From the NCBI GenBank assembly GCA_013397075.1, contig VWZS01010165.1, positions 124,001 through 188,000 on the forward strand: a stretch of DNA of 64,000 nt. The letters run 5' to 3'. This document shows, piece by piece, positions 37,640-48,624 of this stretch. The notes under the pieces were generated by a model. The model saw only the letters and a list, made by a program, of their open reading frames with translations, had not been told where the DNA came from and did not search any database. This stretch comes from Rhabdornis inornatus (Eukaryota; Chordata; Aves; Passeriformes; Rhabdornithidae). Every line of letters starts with the position of its first letter. The first letter of the stretch is position 1. The position numbers and the translations under genes were made by a program.

Positions 37640-37900
37640 CACATAAGGCTCTGCCCAGCACTGGAAGGCAGACGCTGTTCAGGGTGCTCAGCAGCAGTGT
37701 TGAGCTGGCTGTGGGCAGCAAAGGCTCCAGGAGTTGCTGGGATGTTGGTACTGACTGGCACCCACCAGCTTGGAGAGCAAGGATTTGCACACTTGGCACT
37801 TGTCCCAGGGGTGCCTCTGCTTGGTGCAGCCAGGACAATGTCAGGCTGAGGACCCTGTGCACCAGGATAGGGCTTAACCAGCACTCTGGGCCTTGAGCCC
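37640..37900. other. GC-rich, CpG-poor block
   Basis: A short GC-rich stretch with frames open on both strands over the same bases, for example a 133-codon plus frame and 87-92-codon minus frames. This mutual openness argues for composition rather than coding. Only one CpG was noticed, near 37671. Confidence 0.4.
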
Positions 37901-38700
37901 CACAGCTATTGCTTGTGGCATCGTTAAAATTCCATTTATATGCTTTTTTTGCCTAGCTTTGCAATGGGCTATTTAGGTTCCTGGACTATGTGAGAAATAA
38001 AAAAATAGGATTTTATGGTATTAGCGAGTCAATTAATCTCTAAAACAGTTGATCCATAAGGTAGGAGGACTAAATTTTAGAAAGTTAATGGTGCAAATAG
38101 GCAAAGCCCTTTCTCAGCTGCAAGCACTGCATTCTATCCTACTCCTAGCTTAGCTGTCCAAGTGGGTTTATTATGTTTGCTCAGCTTTAATCTATACATG
38201 TTTTAACATACTCTAAGCTGTTTTTAATTTTAAACTAAGAAAGCCCAGCAAATCTCTTTCAATATAATTAGAATTTTTCCTTTAGTTTGCTGTTTAGCCA
38301 TTATTTTCTTATTTCCGCTTTATTTTCTGGTAGATAAATCCTCTTATTCATTTGTTTCAATGGAGCTTGAGTAAAGGTCATTTAAATTGATTCACCTTTC
38401 TTATCTCCCTTGCGTTTATTCTATAATCCTGCTTTCCATTGTGTGGAGAAGAATACCTTTCTTTTCTCTGATTGTTTCTGCTAGAAGAAAAATGGTAACC
38501 CTTTATTAAATAAATCTGGGAAAGCTGTGCTCCAAATCCATATTATCACTAGCTTGGGGAAACAAATTATTTCACAAACTTAAAGAAAGAAAACATACAG
38601 CACTTTTAGCAGTTTGCTGTTAGGTGGCCTGAGCTGACTGCCTCAAGCCTTGTAAGTGAATGAGGGTAATACTTTGGTATTATTTGCAAAAGCAAAAAGA

Positions 38701-38723
38701 AAATCTCAGGCAGCCTGAGATTT
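38701..38723. repeat. Perfect 10-bp hairpin, CAG loop
   Basis: AAATCTCAGG (38701-38710) and CCTGAGATTT (38714-38723) are exact reverse complements around the three-base loop CAG. Flanking bases do not pair. One of the group of perfect small-loop hairpins in this window. Confidence 0.85.
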
Positions 38724-41700
38724 CAAAATTTGATAGTGAAGCCCTGTGGAGGTGTGCAGCACCAGGGACCTTGGTGGTGCTGGCTGCTGGGGCACAGAGC
38801 CACCCAACTTTTCCTGTTGGTCCCAGATATTTTCATGTTCAGCAGCACTGTCCAGACTCACCCACTTGTCTCAGCACACAGCTCGTCTCCTGGAGCTTCA
38901 GCTTTGAGGGGAATGTTCCTGTTTTGATTCCTACCCTGAAATGCATACCTCTGCAGGGGATAGAGCAAGTTTAGAGACTCTTCAAAAGATAAGATATGAA
39001 AATAATTGTGAGTGACTACTCAGTTTGCCTTGAAAAATCACCTGAGTGCATACTGGTATTTTCTGTTTATAGTCATTTGACAAGAATGTCTGTAGGCTCC
39101 TGCACCATTTTCTGACTCTGTTTCAGAGAGATGTGTTTGGTTTTTTTCCTGATCAGGCGATGTTCTGTAAGGTAGGACAAATTTTATATGAATAAAATGT
39201 GGTATTTTCTAATACTGGAATGTTTAAGGAAGTCATGCAATTAGGAAAACAAGAACAACCTAAACCAATCTGTTAACAATATATTCACATATGTAAGGGT
39301 GTATTTTCCCCATTTTAAACAACTAAATCAGAATTGCTTTTTATTTTGTTGCCAAGGTTACTGAATTTTGAATAGTCTCTAGAGGGTGGTAGTTTTAACT
39401 CATTGAATGGCATCATTGTTTAATATTAAGAATATTCTGATAAAAGCTATCTGAGCTATGGAAAAATCACTTCTTCCTTCGAAAACACCTAAAATTGAGT
39501 TGGCATAAGGCTGGTAGGGATGCTCCAGATGCAGTTCAGGTAACCCTGCAGTGAGCTGGTCAATGCCTGGGATGGGTTTGGAGGCCAAGGACAGATGTCA
39601 GACACAGTCACTTGGCACAGTCAAGAGCAGGGAAGGTGATGTTCAGAGGAGAAAAAACAATCTTGCAGATTAATAACACAAGTAAATGAGGGAAGGGACA
39701 GAAACTGTCTCCAGGACCACAGTGGTGATAGGGATGAAATAAAATCTTACCTTGAAATCACTGAAATAAAAGGTGGGGGACCCTGACTGCAGTGCAGAGG
39801 CAGCCAATCCCACAAAGCAGAGAAGACAAAAGCTGGCAATAAAGAGAGGAAAAAACACTCAGGACCCAGACTTGATCCTCCATTCCAAAATGAGAGACAG
39901 GTACCAACATGGGGCAGGATTCCTCCCGAAGTTGCCAGGTCCTAGAGAGGCAGCGGGAATCAGATCTCAATGAGTGAGAATCAGTGGCCCCAGACTGCAC
40001 ACAAGGGCGTCACTGCCATTTTTTTTTCCCTTTTCAATTGTTTCTGTAGCCATCTTCAGGAAAATGTATTGCAGTTCCTCCTGTTGAGGCACAAATAAGT
40101 GAGAATGGGAGGAAATGTCCTTCCTCCTCCGTGCTGGAGGATAGGAATGCCCTCCTTTGTCTCACCCTGTTCTTTGACTTTCATTCATTCATGGGTACTC
40201 AAACCTAATGAGTCAAACTAATGCTTTGGCAAAACAGTTGATTAGAAACTATTATTCAGTTTGTGGCATTGAAATACACTGGTTATACATTTGCTGCCAC
40301 CCACCCATCCAAACTCACCTACAGTTATATACACTGAAATGTGTTGATGTTGATATAATAATGATAAAGTAATTTGAATTAAATGCTGAATTGAAATATT
40401 AAAAAGTATGCTGGTTTGAATGTTAAAAACATTTTATTTAGCATATATCAGTCTTTAAGTAATCTGCATACATTTTTACTATCCTGAAACTATAAATCAC
40501 TTGAAAAATTATTTTATACTGCACTGAGAGTACAAATAGAGTGATGCAAGGCAGGGAACTGAAAGGTAGCTGGTTTTTTTGGGCATTTGAGAAGTGCCAT
40601 TTACAGGAGGGATGCTGTAATGTTGCATTTGTATGTGCTTGCATTTGAGGCCGGTGGAGAGGATTGGGGTAACCCCAGTACCTGCAGAGTTCCTTCAGGC
40701 TAAGGTGGACTGAGGGAGTCTCCAGGAGCTTCCTCTAAAATCTCAGCTCTGTATCTAATTGTTAATCAAAGCTCATTTAGCTGCTAGTTTGCCTCACACC
40801 AAAAGATTTTTGGTATCATCAATTTGTTACCAACATCTGGAGCGGTCACAGACCATAGTTGTAGAAGAACAAACCTGATCCTTGCACTGTTTTTCAGCCC
40901 ACTCTTCTCTGAAATTTGGTGACCAGGCTCTTTGAATCCATGACCTTTGTCCCACTGTCCCCATCTGCCCTGTGCAGCACTCTTCTGGCAGTTGCAAAAC
41001 ACACACAGGTATGCAGCACCTGCCAGAGCACTCTCAAGGCAAAACGCCTTTTAAAAATCTCTAGGAAGACAGACACAAATAAATTCCAAAGCTCTTTTCT
41101 CCCTGGTAGCCCAATAATGTAGATGAAAACTTTTTTTTTTGTTTCATTAGGTTTCAGAATATTGTTTTCTCCTGACTGCTGAGCTTCTGTGAGTCTGGCT
41201 GTTGAGCACTGAGCACCGCTGCTCTAAACTGGAGCCACACTTCTGGGTGCTGCTATAATGACCTTCCTCATGAATATGTATTGCCTGATAAGTGAAGCAG
41301 AATAAAAGATTAGAAACTTTTAACACTCAAAACTCTCCAGAGCTTCAGCCCTGGAGATTGGAAAGGTATTCTGCTTCTTCAGGAGCAAAGCACTGAGTGA
41401 GCTTGGGGAATCTTTGTGGTCCATTGTTGTGGTTTCTTGGCCTCTAACAAAAAAGGTAGACTAGAGGACCCATTTGTTGCTCTGTTAAATATTTTCCATA
41501 CAAAGAGAAGTAATGTAAAATGCAATAAGAGTTTTGTACAAAATTTTTAAAATTAACCATCAAGGAATCATGGAATAATTACCAAGAAAAATCTGATTCC
41601 AGGGTGCATCTGGGTATTAGGAGTTTGAATTCATTTCCAAATTAGATCAAATTTAATTCTGCACAAAATTGATAGTATTTGATATAATCATAATGAACTT

Positions 41701-42042
41701 TACAATATACTGTGCAGTGAGGGAACTCAGCTGAGCTTTCCAAAATTCACTCTTGACAGCACTGCCAACACACAAAAAATAGCTTCCCCCCACAGGCACA
41801 ATATTGAGGAGTTTTAAAAATACTTCAGGGTGGTTTTAGAGCTATGCTTCAAAAGTATCTAAGTTAGGAAACTATGCCATGTTACTCATTGCCTGGACCA
41901 AAGTCCTTTCCAGGATCTCTGATGTTATGACTTTGTGTGGTCATTCAGTGACCATCTGTCACTTATCTTGTTTGGCTCGAAATGCCCTCTGCTCTGCTCA
42001 TCATCGATTTTATTTTATTTTTTTCCAAAAGGAGAATCGTAA

Positions 42043-42090
42043 AATAAATGTAGCAATTACCGCATTCGGGTCAGGGGAAAAAAAAAAAAA
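42043..42090 (+). other. AATAAA followed 29 nt later by an A13 run
   Basis: AATAAA (42043-42048) lies 29 bases before thirteen A (42078-42090). The 29-base spacer and its upstream flank hold several CpG (for example in ACCGCATTCGGG), unusual for the surroundings. This suits either a retrotransposed mRNA end or a genuine polyadenylation site beside an A-tract. No target-site duplication was found. Confidence 0.25.
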
Positions 42091-42632
42091 GACGCCTTTT
42101 GTTGCTGTCAAGTGTTTATGTTTTTCTAAGCTGTTGGTTAGAAGCAGCCAACAAAAGGAGAAATCATTTTATGGGTGCCCTTTCACACTGGGATCATTAA
42201 ATTCAAGTCCACAGTTTCATTATCAGCTTCTATTTTCAGAGAGGTAAAAGTCATCTGCAAAAATTTCCATGTAAAGTTTTTGTACCACAGAGAAGGGTTG
42301 ACTTTGCTGCCTCAAGTTCCTCGACCTTTCTGAGCTCTGTTTGACTGTTTCATGGTTCTCACAAAACCTACAAATTTCCCCTAAAGACCACGTTGTCAGC
42401 AAGTCAGCTGCTCTTCTCTCCCTCTCAAGGCTGACTTAACCCCCTTGCAGGGCTCACATCCCAGGATTTGGGCTCCTAGTCCCACCCCTGGGCTCTGGTG
42501 CAAACCCAGGGAGTGCAGCTGAGCCCTGCCCCAGGCTCTGTGCATGGCCCCACACCAGGCTGATCACTGAAGTGCTTGTTTTGAGGCTTCTTCTTTCCTG
42601 TATTCCAACCAGATAAAAAATTTGGAACAATG

Positions 42633-42692
42633 CAGTGTTAAAAAATGGCAGCCCTAAATTTTCAGTGTTAAAAAATGGCAGCCCCAAATTTT
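42633..42692 (+). repeat. Recent 30-bp tandem duplication
   Basis: Unit one (42633-42662) and unit two (42663-42692) are identical except for T at 42655 versus C at 42685. Each begins CAGTGTTAAAAAATGGCAGC and ends in AAATTTT. Near-identity in a fast-decaying noncoding background implies a recent duplication, probably a two-copy minisatellite that varies among individuals. Confidence 0.95.
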
Positions 42693-43117
42693 CATCTACT
42701 ATTTTGACTAAAAAATATCTTCAAATACTTTGTAAAACCACCTTGACCATACACTTTACTTTCTGCATCATCCTGTAAATTTCAGACATAGTAATGTTTC
42801 TGTTCATTAACAGCATAGCTACCTCTTAAATAAATTACATTTAGCATGGTATTAGCATTTCATCAGTAATCAATAGTTCCCTTCATCAAGCTAGTTCTAA
42901 ATCTGGGAGGAAATTCACCTTTATGCAGTTCCCTTCATCTTAAAGGGATCCTACTAAATCTTATCCTGAGGCAAAAAGTATCAATAAATACCTTAAGTGC
43001 AGCATATCTTCACCTTGGGGAAATCAGGAACTGACATCTGTCTCAGTGGGATTTTCGAGATCTTGACTTCAATATTTTGACACCTAAGATCCACAAAACT
43101 GAGATTTGTACCTTGCT
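42693..43117. other. Noncoding AT-rich spacer
   Basis: AT-rich unique-looking sequence between the tandem duplication and the repeat cluster at 43118-43284. No frame, repeat or RNA gene recognised. Confidence 0.6.
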
Positions 43118-43165
43118 TTCCCCATATGTTGAAGAGGGAGCAAACTGTTAACACACAAAGAGATT
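43118..43165 (+). mobile_element. Possible MIR/L3-like 3' fragment next to CR1
   Basis: The order CCCCAT, AAGAGGG, AAACTG, ACACAAAGAG then TTTG resembles the conserved 3' segment of MIR and L3 elements (CCCCATTTTACAGA, GGAAACTGAGGC, ACAGAGAGGTTAAG, CTTGCCCAAGG). It runs directly into the CR1 start. If real, CR1 landed in or beside an older element. The match is loose and made by eye. Confidence 0.25.
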
Positions 43166-43167
43166 TG

Positions 43168-43284
43168 TTCAAGGCCAGGTTGGATGGGGCCCTGAGTAAC
43201 CTGCTCTAGAGGGTGGCATCCAGCCACTTGGAATTAGATGTTCTTTAAGGTCCCTTCCAACCCAGGCAATTCTGGGATTCTATG
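43168..43284 (+). mobile_element. CR1 LINE, 5'-truncated 3' end
   Basis: The sequence contains the hallmarks of the avian CR1 3' untranslated end in order: TTCAAGGCCAGGTTGGATGG, CCTGAGTAACCTG, TCTAGAGGGTG, TTGGAATTAGATG, TTCTTTAAGGTCCCTTCCAA, CCCAGGCAATTCTGGGATTC, and a terminal TATG. CR1 copies are typically truncated at the 5' end and finish in short repeats of ATTCTATG. Here only one unit remains, at 43277-43284. The copy is about 117 bp, carries no coding part of the element and cannot move by itself. Divergence from the usual consensus words is visible, so it is not very recent. It is the only unambiguous CR1 I found in the window. Confidence 0.92.
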
Positions 43285-44587
43285 TTTTGCAACATTCAGA
43301 ACCATGTGCAGAAAACTGGGTTTGGAAAGCAACATCAGGGGCACCTATGCAATGCTATCTGATCCACAAAATATTTTACCATACCACCTGCTTTTATTTT
43401 TTTCGACTTTTGTGTGCTAATGGTAGTAGTAGCTCCAAGCACTTCTAAACTGTGGTGGAAAAATCCTAACATCGTTTTGTTTTTGCAAAGACATTTTCCT
43501 AAGATAGAAGGTCTCTGGATAATGCACACAAAAATTACACTCATCTACAGAATCCAGCTATTTTTTGCCACTTTAAAGTCCCTGAGCCATTAGTATTGTT
43601 GTGATCCTACTATTTTTTAGAGGAAGTCGTTATTTTCTGATGGTTTCAGATTATCACTTCAAAGATTCCAAAACACCCAATTAGTACCCTAGCTGAACTA
43701 GTTCTTTTGAATCCATCACTTCTTTAAGAAAAGGGAAGAACGAATTATTGGCTGATGTGGTTTCAACTTATGAGTTCCCATTTTAACATGTAAAAGTTTT
43801 ACTGTGAGGGTAGTTAGGAGAATCTGAAGGTGCATCTTGTGTGAAGTGTGCTGCTTTTCCTCTGCTATTCTTGAACGTCATGGTGCTTAACTGTGAAAGC
43901 AGGCTTGGAGCAGATACCCCTATCAGTTGTGGGAACATATGAAAAATAAATTCTCCCTGGCAATGCTTTTTGCAATATTTATGATTTCCCAAACTAGTAG
44001 CTTCTGTGTTGCTGACTGACCTCCTTGTAAGGTCTTGCCATTGCACAGGGCCACACAGCATTTGAGGACTAAATGGGACCTGACCATTTTTTTAACAAAA
44101 GTCAGTGTGTCTGCCCTAATTAAAGAACTTTTCTCCACCCACCTTGCAGACTGTTCTTTAGACTTGCTCTCTCATGTTTTCAGATACCATCTTCTCACTT
44201 CTGCTTGGCCAGGGGTACAAATATTCTGCTGGATGTTCTTCCTCTCACCGATGGCTTAAAACCCAAGAGATAACTAACTTTGTTCTGCCAGCTGTCACAC
44301 TGAGGAACAGAACCTGTCTCGGTGCATTTCTGTGACTTTTCCTGATTTTGCTCAAGACAGAACCTTGCTCAGGTCACCTGCAATTACCTCTGTGTGAAGT
44401 GAGTCAGCAGCTGCAGGATTTCCTTTGTTTGTCACCTAAATTCTTGAACTCCAGACAGCTGCTACTGAGACTGCTTGGGTGGTGACTCCCCAGAGGAGGT
44501 TGAGTGTTTTTTAAGAAAAATTACATGCACAGGTTTATAACTGGGAAGTAATGTGGTAATGGAAGTCTTTATTGGTTTTTTATTTGT

Positions 44588-44630
44588 AGCACTTTGAAAT
44601 GTTTTGCTTGAAACATACTTTCAAAGTGTT
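44588..44630. repeat. Long quasi-palindromic hairpin (about 17 pairs, one bulge)
   Basis: Outer arms CACTTTGAAA (44590-44599) and TTTCAAAGTG (44619-44628) pair perfectly and extend by a G-T wobble and an A-T pair at the outside. Inner arms TGTTT (44600-44604) and AAACA (44611-44615) pair across a six-base loop TGCTTG. Three bases, TAC (44616-44618), are bulged on the 3' side. At 43 bases it is shorter than a typical pre-miRNA. It is the strongest extended fold I found by eye. Confidence 0.8.
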
Positions 44631-45879
44631 TTCTATTCTTTTCATTTATCTCTGCTCTGCCAGCTTTAAAATGTTCTCTCAAACTTCTGGGAATTATAGC
44701 TTAGTGTGGTTTGTTTCTTTTTTTTTCCCCGAGTGAAGGTTTGCAATAAGAATGCTATTTGCTTTCCAATATTAGAATGTGTTGAGTCCCTAATTACAGC
44801 AATTGGACTAGCACCTTGTCACCAGAGTAAAAGATAGAAACAGCCTTGTGTGAGGCTGCCCTGGTATCTATGCAGTCAAAGCCTCACTTAAAGAGAAATG
44901 TTCTTCTGTCTACACCACCTTGCCCAAGCAGTTCTGAACAGGGAAAGTGATGGGAAACATTTTAATGTGTCAAATTAATTTTGAGCTGCATCTTCTCACA
45001 TGAAAAATCTGCACACCTCCTAAACTACATGGATTTTGAATCACACGTACAGTTACTTGATTGTTTCCTATTAAGATTAATTCCTCTGGAAGCATAAGGT
45101 ACAGGCACAAATTCTGAGCAAGAATCCTTAATTTGGAAACTGTTTCTGATGAAAAAACAGCAAAATGTGTTGAAGCTTCCAATCACCACAGAAAAACAAT
45201 TAATTGCATGGCTAGCAGTTTGAGGCCAGAGTTCTTCCAAGGATTGTTGGAGTTTGTGGGAATACGAAACTATTTATAAATGCAAATTTTGTGTGTCAGC
45301 TATGTCCTTGTGTTTAATAGAAAGTTAAATCCAAGCAAGCAATAATCAAGAACATTCCTACAGACACACTGAGATTAAGACCAAATCTAAGAGTATGTAC
45401 TACTGTATGGTTGGTTTTTACATCAAAATTATTTTAAGAGTTATTGTCTGTGAAGGTAATTTAGCAAGAAAATAGTTTGGGTTTGCATTTATGATGTTAC
45501 ATAGAGAATAACCTTTTAGCATGTACACTGCTCTAACAACAATTTCTTGGGGTCACAGTACCTGTTGCTTTTGTACACTGTTTCCTTAATGCAGGGTCTT
45601 CTAGATGTGCGTATTTTGCTACTGTTTTCTTTAGTAATCCCGTGATAATTTTTCCTTTATTTAAACACCGTGCTAATTCTAGTCCTAACAGTGAAAGCAA
45701 GTTCTAACTCATGGCTTACTACTCAGATGAAGTATACTAAGATTTATAATTTGGTATTTATATTTAAAATATATTCAGTGTACTTGATGCCAATAAGAGT
45801 AGTTTGGGGAAACACAAAATTAAGCAAATGACAGGTAAGACACTTCACTATCTTTTCTTTAATATATTGAATAATCTCT

Positions 45880-45985
45880 GGGCCTGATTCTGCCCTCATT
45901 TGTGCTAATTTAATGTTGGTTAAGCTTAACTGACAGGAGAGGGGAGTTATTTTTCATTTACTAGAAGTTACATGACACCAGATTC
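45880..45985 (+). mobile_element. Possible ancient amniote repeat remnant
   Basis: It begins GGGCCTGATTCTGCCCTCAT and ends AGTTACATGACACCAGATTC. Bird, turtle and crocodile DNA often carry a degenerate repeat starting GGCCTGATTCTG and containing AGTTACACCAG-like words with a complementary end. The inner part has diverged. The family name is not recalled with confidence; recognition is by memory only. Confidence 0.35.
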
Positions 45986-46486
45986 ATTTTTATATATCAT
46001 GTTTTTACATTTCCTAATACAGGGTAATGAAGCTAAACACCTGCTCAGAAAGTGATTGCTCTTTGTGAAGATTCCCATTATGTTAAAATATCACCTGGGA
46101 AAAAAAAAAAGTAATTGTTTCCTTTTCATAAGCAACTTTAGAAAGCAAATGTCTGTTAAAATGTGCCTTTAATCTTTGTGACCTAAATAGGCACATGGCA
46201 TTAAGAAAACCAAGCTTGTGTCTGCCAGATGTGCAGAGTTCAGCAGGAACAGCTGCACAGTGGCTGCAGTGACCAGCCCTTTCCCTCTCCTTTTCTTAAG
46301 GCCTCACTCATTCTCATGCAGTGAGACAGAATGGAAATGGAGAATGTCAATGCATTCATCTCCTTTGGTTGGATAATAAACCCCATATTCAGGTTTTTCA
46401 AAAGATGCCACCACCAGAGGGGAAGCAGAAGTGAAGATGCAGACTCTACCTGCTTGTCACAACAAGTCTCTAATGGGTGCTCTGGC

Positions 46487-46510
46487 TTTCAAGATCTGTG
46501 GATCTTGAAA
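46487..46510. repeat. Perfect 10-bp hairpin, TGTG loop
   Basis: TTTCAAGATC (46487-46496) and GATCTTGAAA (46501-46510) are exact reverse complements around TGTG. After one bulged C (46486) the flanks GG (46484-46485) and CC (46511-46512) can also pair. One of the group of perfect small-loop hairpins. Confidence 0.85.
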
Positions 46511-48563
46511 CCTTGATCCTGCTGTTACTCTGTAAGACTGAAAAGATAAAAAAAATCAGTCTATTCAGTATATATTGATAGTAATATTTTTCTTGACCTT
46601 CATGAGCTTTGTAGAGAAAATAACATTTTTAAAGTGGAAAACAAGAGAATTATGTGGGAAATAAGGGAATGAAGAAAAATGAAGTAATAATCACAGGTTT
46701 GGCACACTACTCAACAGTTCAATATGGGCATGACTGGCCTCATTGTGTAGTTTATATATAGCTTCATTATAAGCAAAAGTACAATTTACTGTAGAATTAT
46801 TTTCTGGAAGGCCTGTTTTATGCATCATGTACTTTCCTGGCACCTTACAACCATGCTTAACCTGTATAAAATTAACTATATTTATAAGTGGTGTCTGAAC
46901 AAGCCAAACATGATTTTTTTTTTTTTCTCTCCAGCTTATTTCCTAAATCAGATATAGTAGCTTAACTCAGAACAGGAGAAACCTGGTGAATTTCAGCTTT
47001 GGTGAGACGTCTGCAGCCAGCTCAATTCCTCTCTTATTATAAGATAGATCACCCACAGAAATTTCCTTTGGACTTGAAAGTGAGTCCTATGGCTCAGCTG
47101 GGATGTGGCCCGTGTCTCAGACTGAAAGGATTTTGTATGAGAGCAGAGTATAAGGACAAATAGCTTTTACTTATAAAAAAAGAGAGAGTGGGTAATTTTG
47201 CAGGTATTTTACCTCCACTGGAACTACTTTTCTTTATAATGCAAAAGATGAATGATAATAATCAAGCAAGTAATGTCATTGTAAAGTGGTAAGGTGGGGA
47301 GAGTTTTCTGCTGTGTAGGAAATCAGAATCTTATCTGTTGTCAAAATCCATGTGCATTTGTCTGGTAGAATTATGCCTTCAGGTGGTAGCTAACCATCCC
47401 ATGCTCAGTAATTACTCTTTGGCTTATTTATCAGAATGATTGTGTTACTGCCAGCATTTGAAGAGTTCTGTGTGAAAAAAATTCACACGTAGTTCACCTT
47501 CAGTCTTCTATGCTATATATTAGCTGGCATTTCTTGACACCACAGACTCTCTTCTTCAGGACACATATTGCCCTGAAGAATAAATAAATAGGTAATTTTA
47601 TTTTTTTTCAGGAGAAATATTTATCCTGAAATAGAAGCTACTTTACCTTCATCAAATGATGAAAAACTTCAATCAATATACAATACAGGGTCCTGGCTCA
47701 CCAAGATTCACCTTAATTTTCATTTCAGTTCAAGTCAGACATCTTATTCACTAAGTGTCCATTTATATTTAAAAAGTGAGACATGGGGTACACAAAGTTT
47801 TCAATTTGAGGCCATTATATACAGCTTAGAACAACATATTTGGTTGTTCTTTGTGATTATTATATAATATAATCTTTTAGGGGAAAAAAAGCAGCAAAAC
47901 AAAACTCTGCCTCTCTCTTAAATAACTTTTACCCAGATAGTATTCATATAGGGTGCTTGTTTAAAAGTAAATTAAATTTTGAGGATGTGAGAAGGAGAGT
48001 ATCTCAGACAAAATGAAAGATAAAGATGTGAGAGTTTAAATGTCCCCCTTCTCGATGAAGTCAGCATTAGAAAGTCACAGGGAAAAGATGAAGTTCTATT
48101 GTGTGATAAAGATGTGGCATGGCTGATGGAGGGAAGGTTCCCTGGCTGCCCATGCTCACAGACCACAGCCCCTCCCTGGTGATGGCACTGCAGGCTGAGA
48201 GCTGCTGGGCTTCAGTTCAGGCTAAGGAAAGCTGGTAATTCATTACCTTTTAATGACCTTCCAGAGTGGGAGCTCATCTCAATAGCATATTAAAGCAATC
48301 CATTCAGGTATAAGAGGCCAAACTAGATCAAAAATCCCTGAGCCATACACTATTTATTGCCAATTGAAAGATAAGCTTCACAGAAGAAGTTACTGTATAT
48401 TTGCCTTCTGGTATAAAACTATTTTTAAATCTCCAAAGATATATTTTAAAACTCATTCAGAGCCACCTGTCAATCTAAGGTCTGTGGGAAGAATGGACTT
48501 CTAGCTCATATCTTCAAACACTGTGGATAGCATTACTTCTCAGTGTAACATTTCAGGATTTCA

Positions 48564-48624
48564 TATATTAAATTTTTATATATGTATAGTTATATACATA
48601 TAAGAGATACAGATATATATAGAC
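48564..48624. repeat. AT-rich simple sequence with a perfect 10-bp hairpin
   Basis: Dominated by TA dinucleotides and ATATAT words. Within it TATATGTATA (48579-48588) and TATACATATA (48593-48602) pair exactly around GTTA. In such low-complexity sequence the pairing is unsurprising. It may be unstable in length. Confidence 0.7.

Larger units (their letters stand above)
36547..42632. other. Noncoding DNA, no gene recognised
   Basis: AT-leaning except for a GC-rich block at 37640-37900. It contains a perfect hairpin at 38701-38723 and an AATAAA/A13 arrangement at 42043-42090. Frames reach at most about 133 codons (37495-37896, in the GC-rich block) and resemble nothing known. No interspersed repeat was identified in these 6 kb. 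Confidence 0.6.

Noticed and set aside
47552..47580. 9-bp inverted repeat with an 11-base spacer
   Set aside because: Several of this size and spacing are expected by chance in 64 kb.
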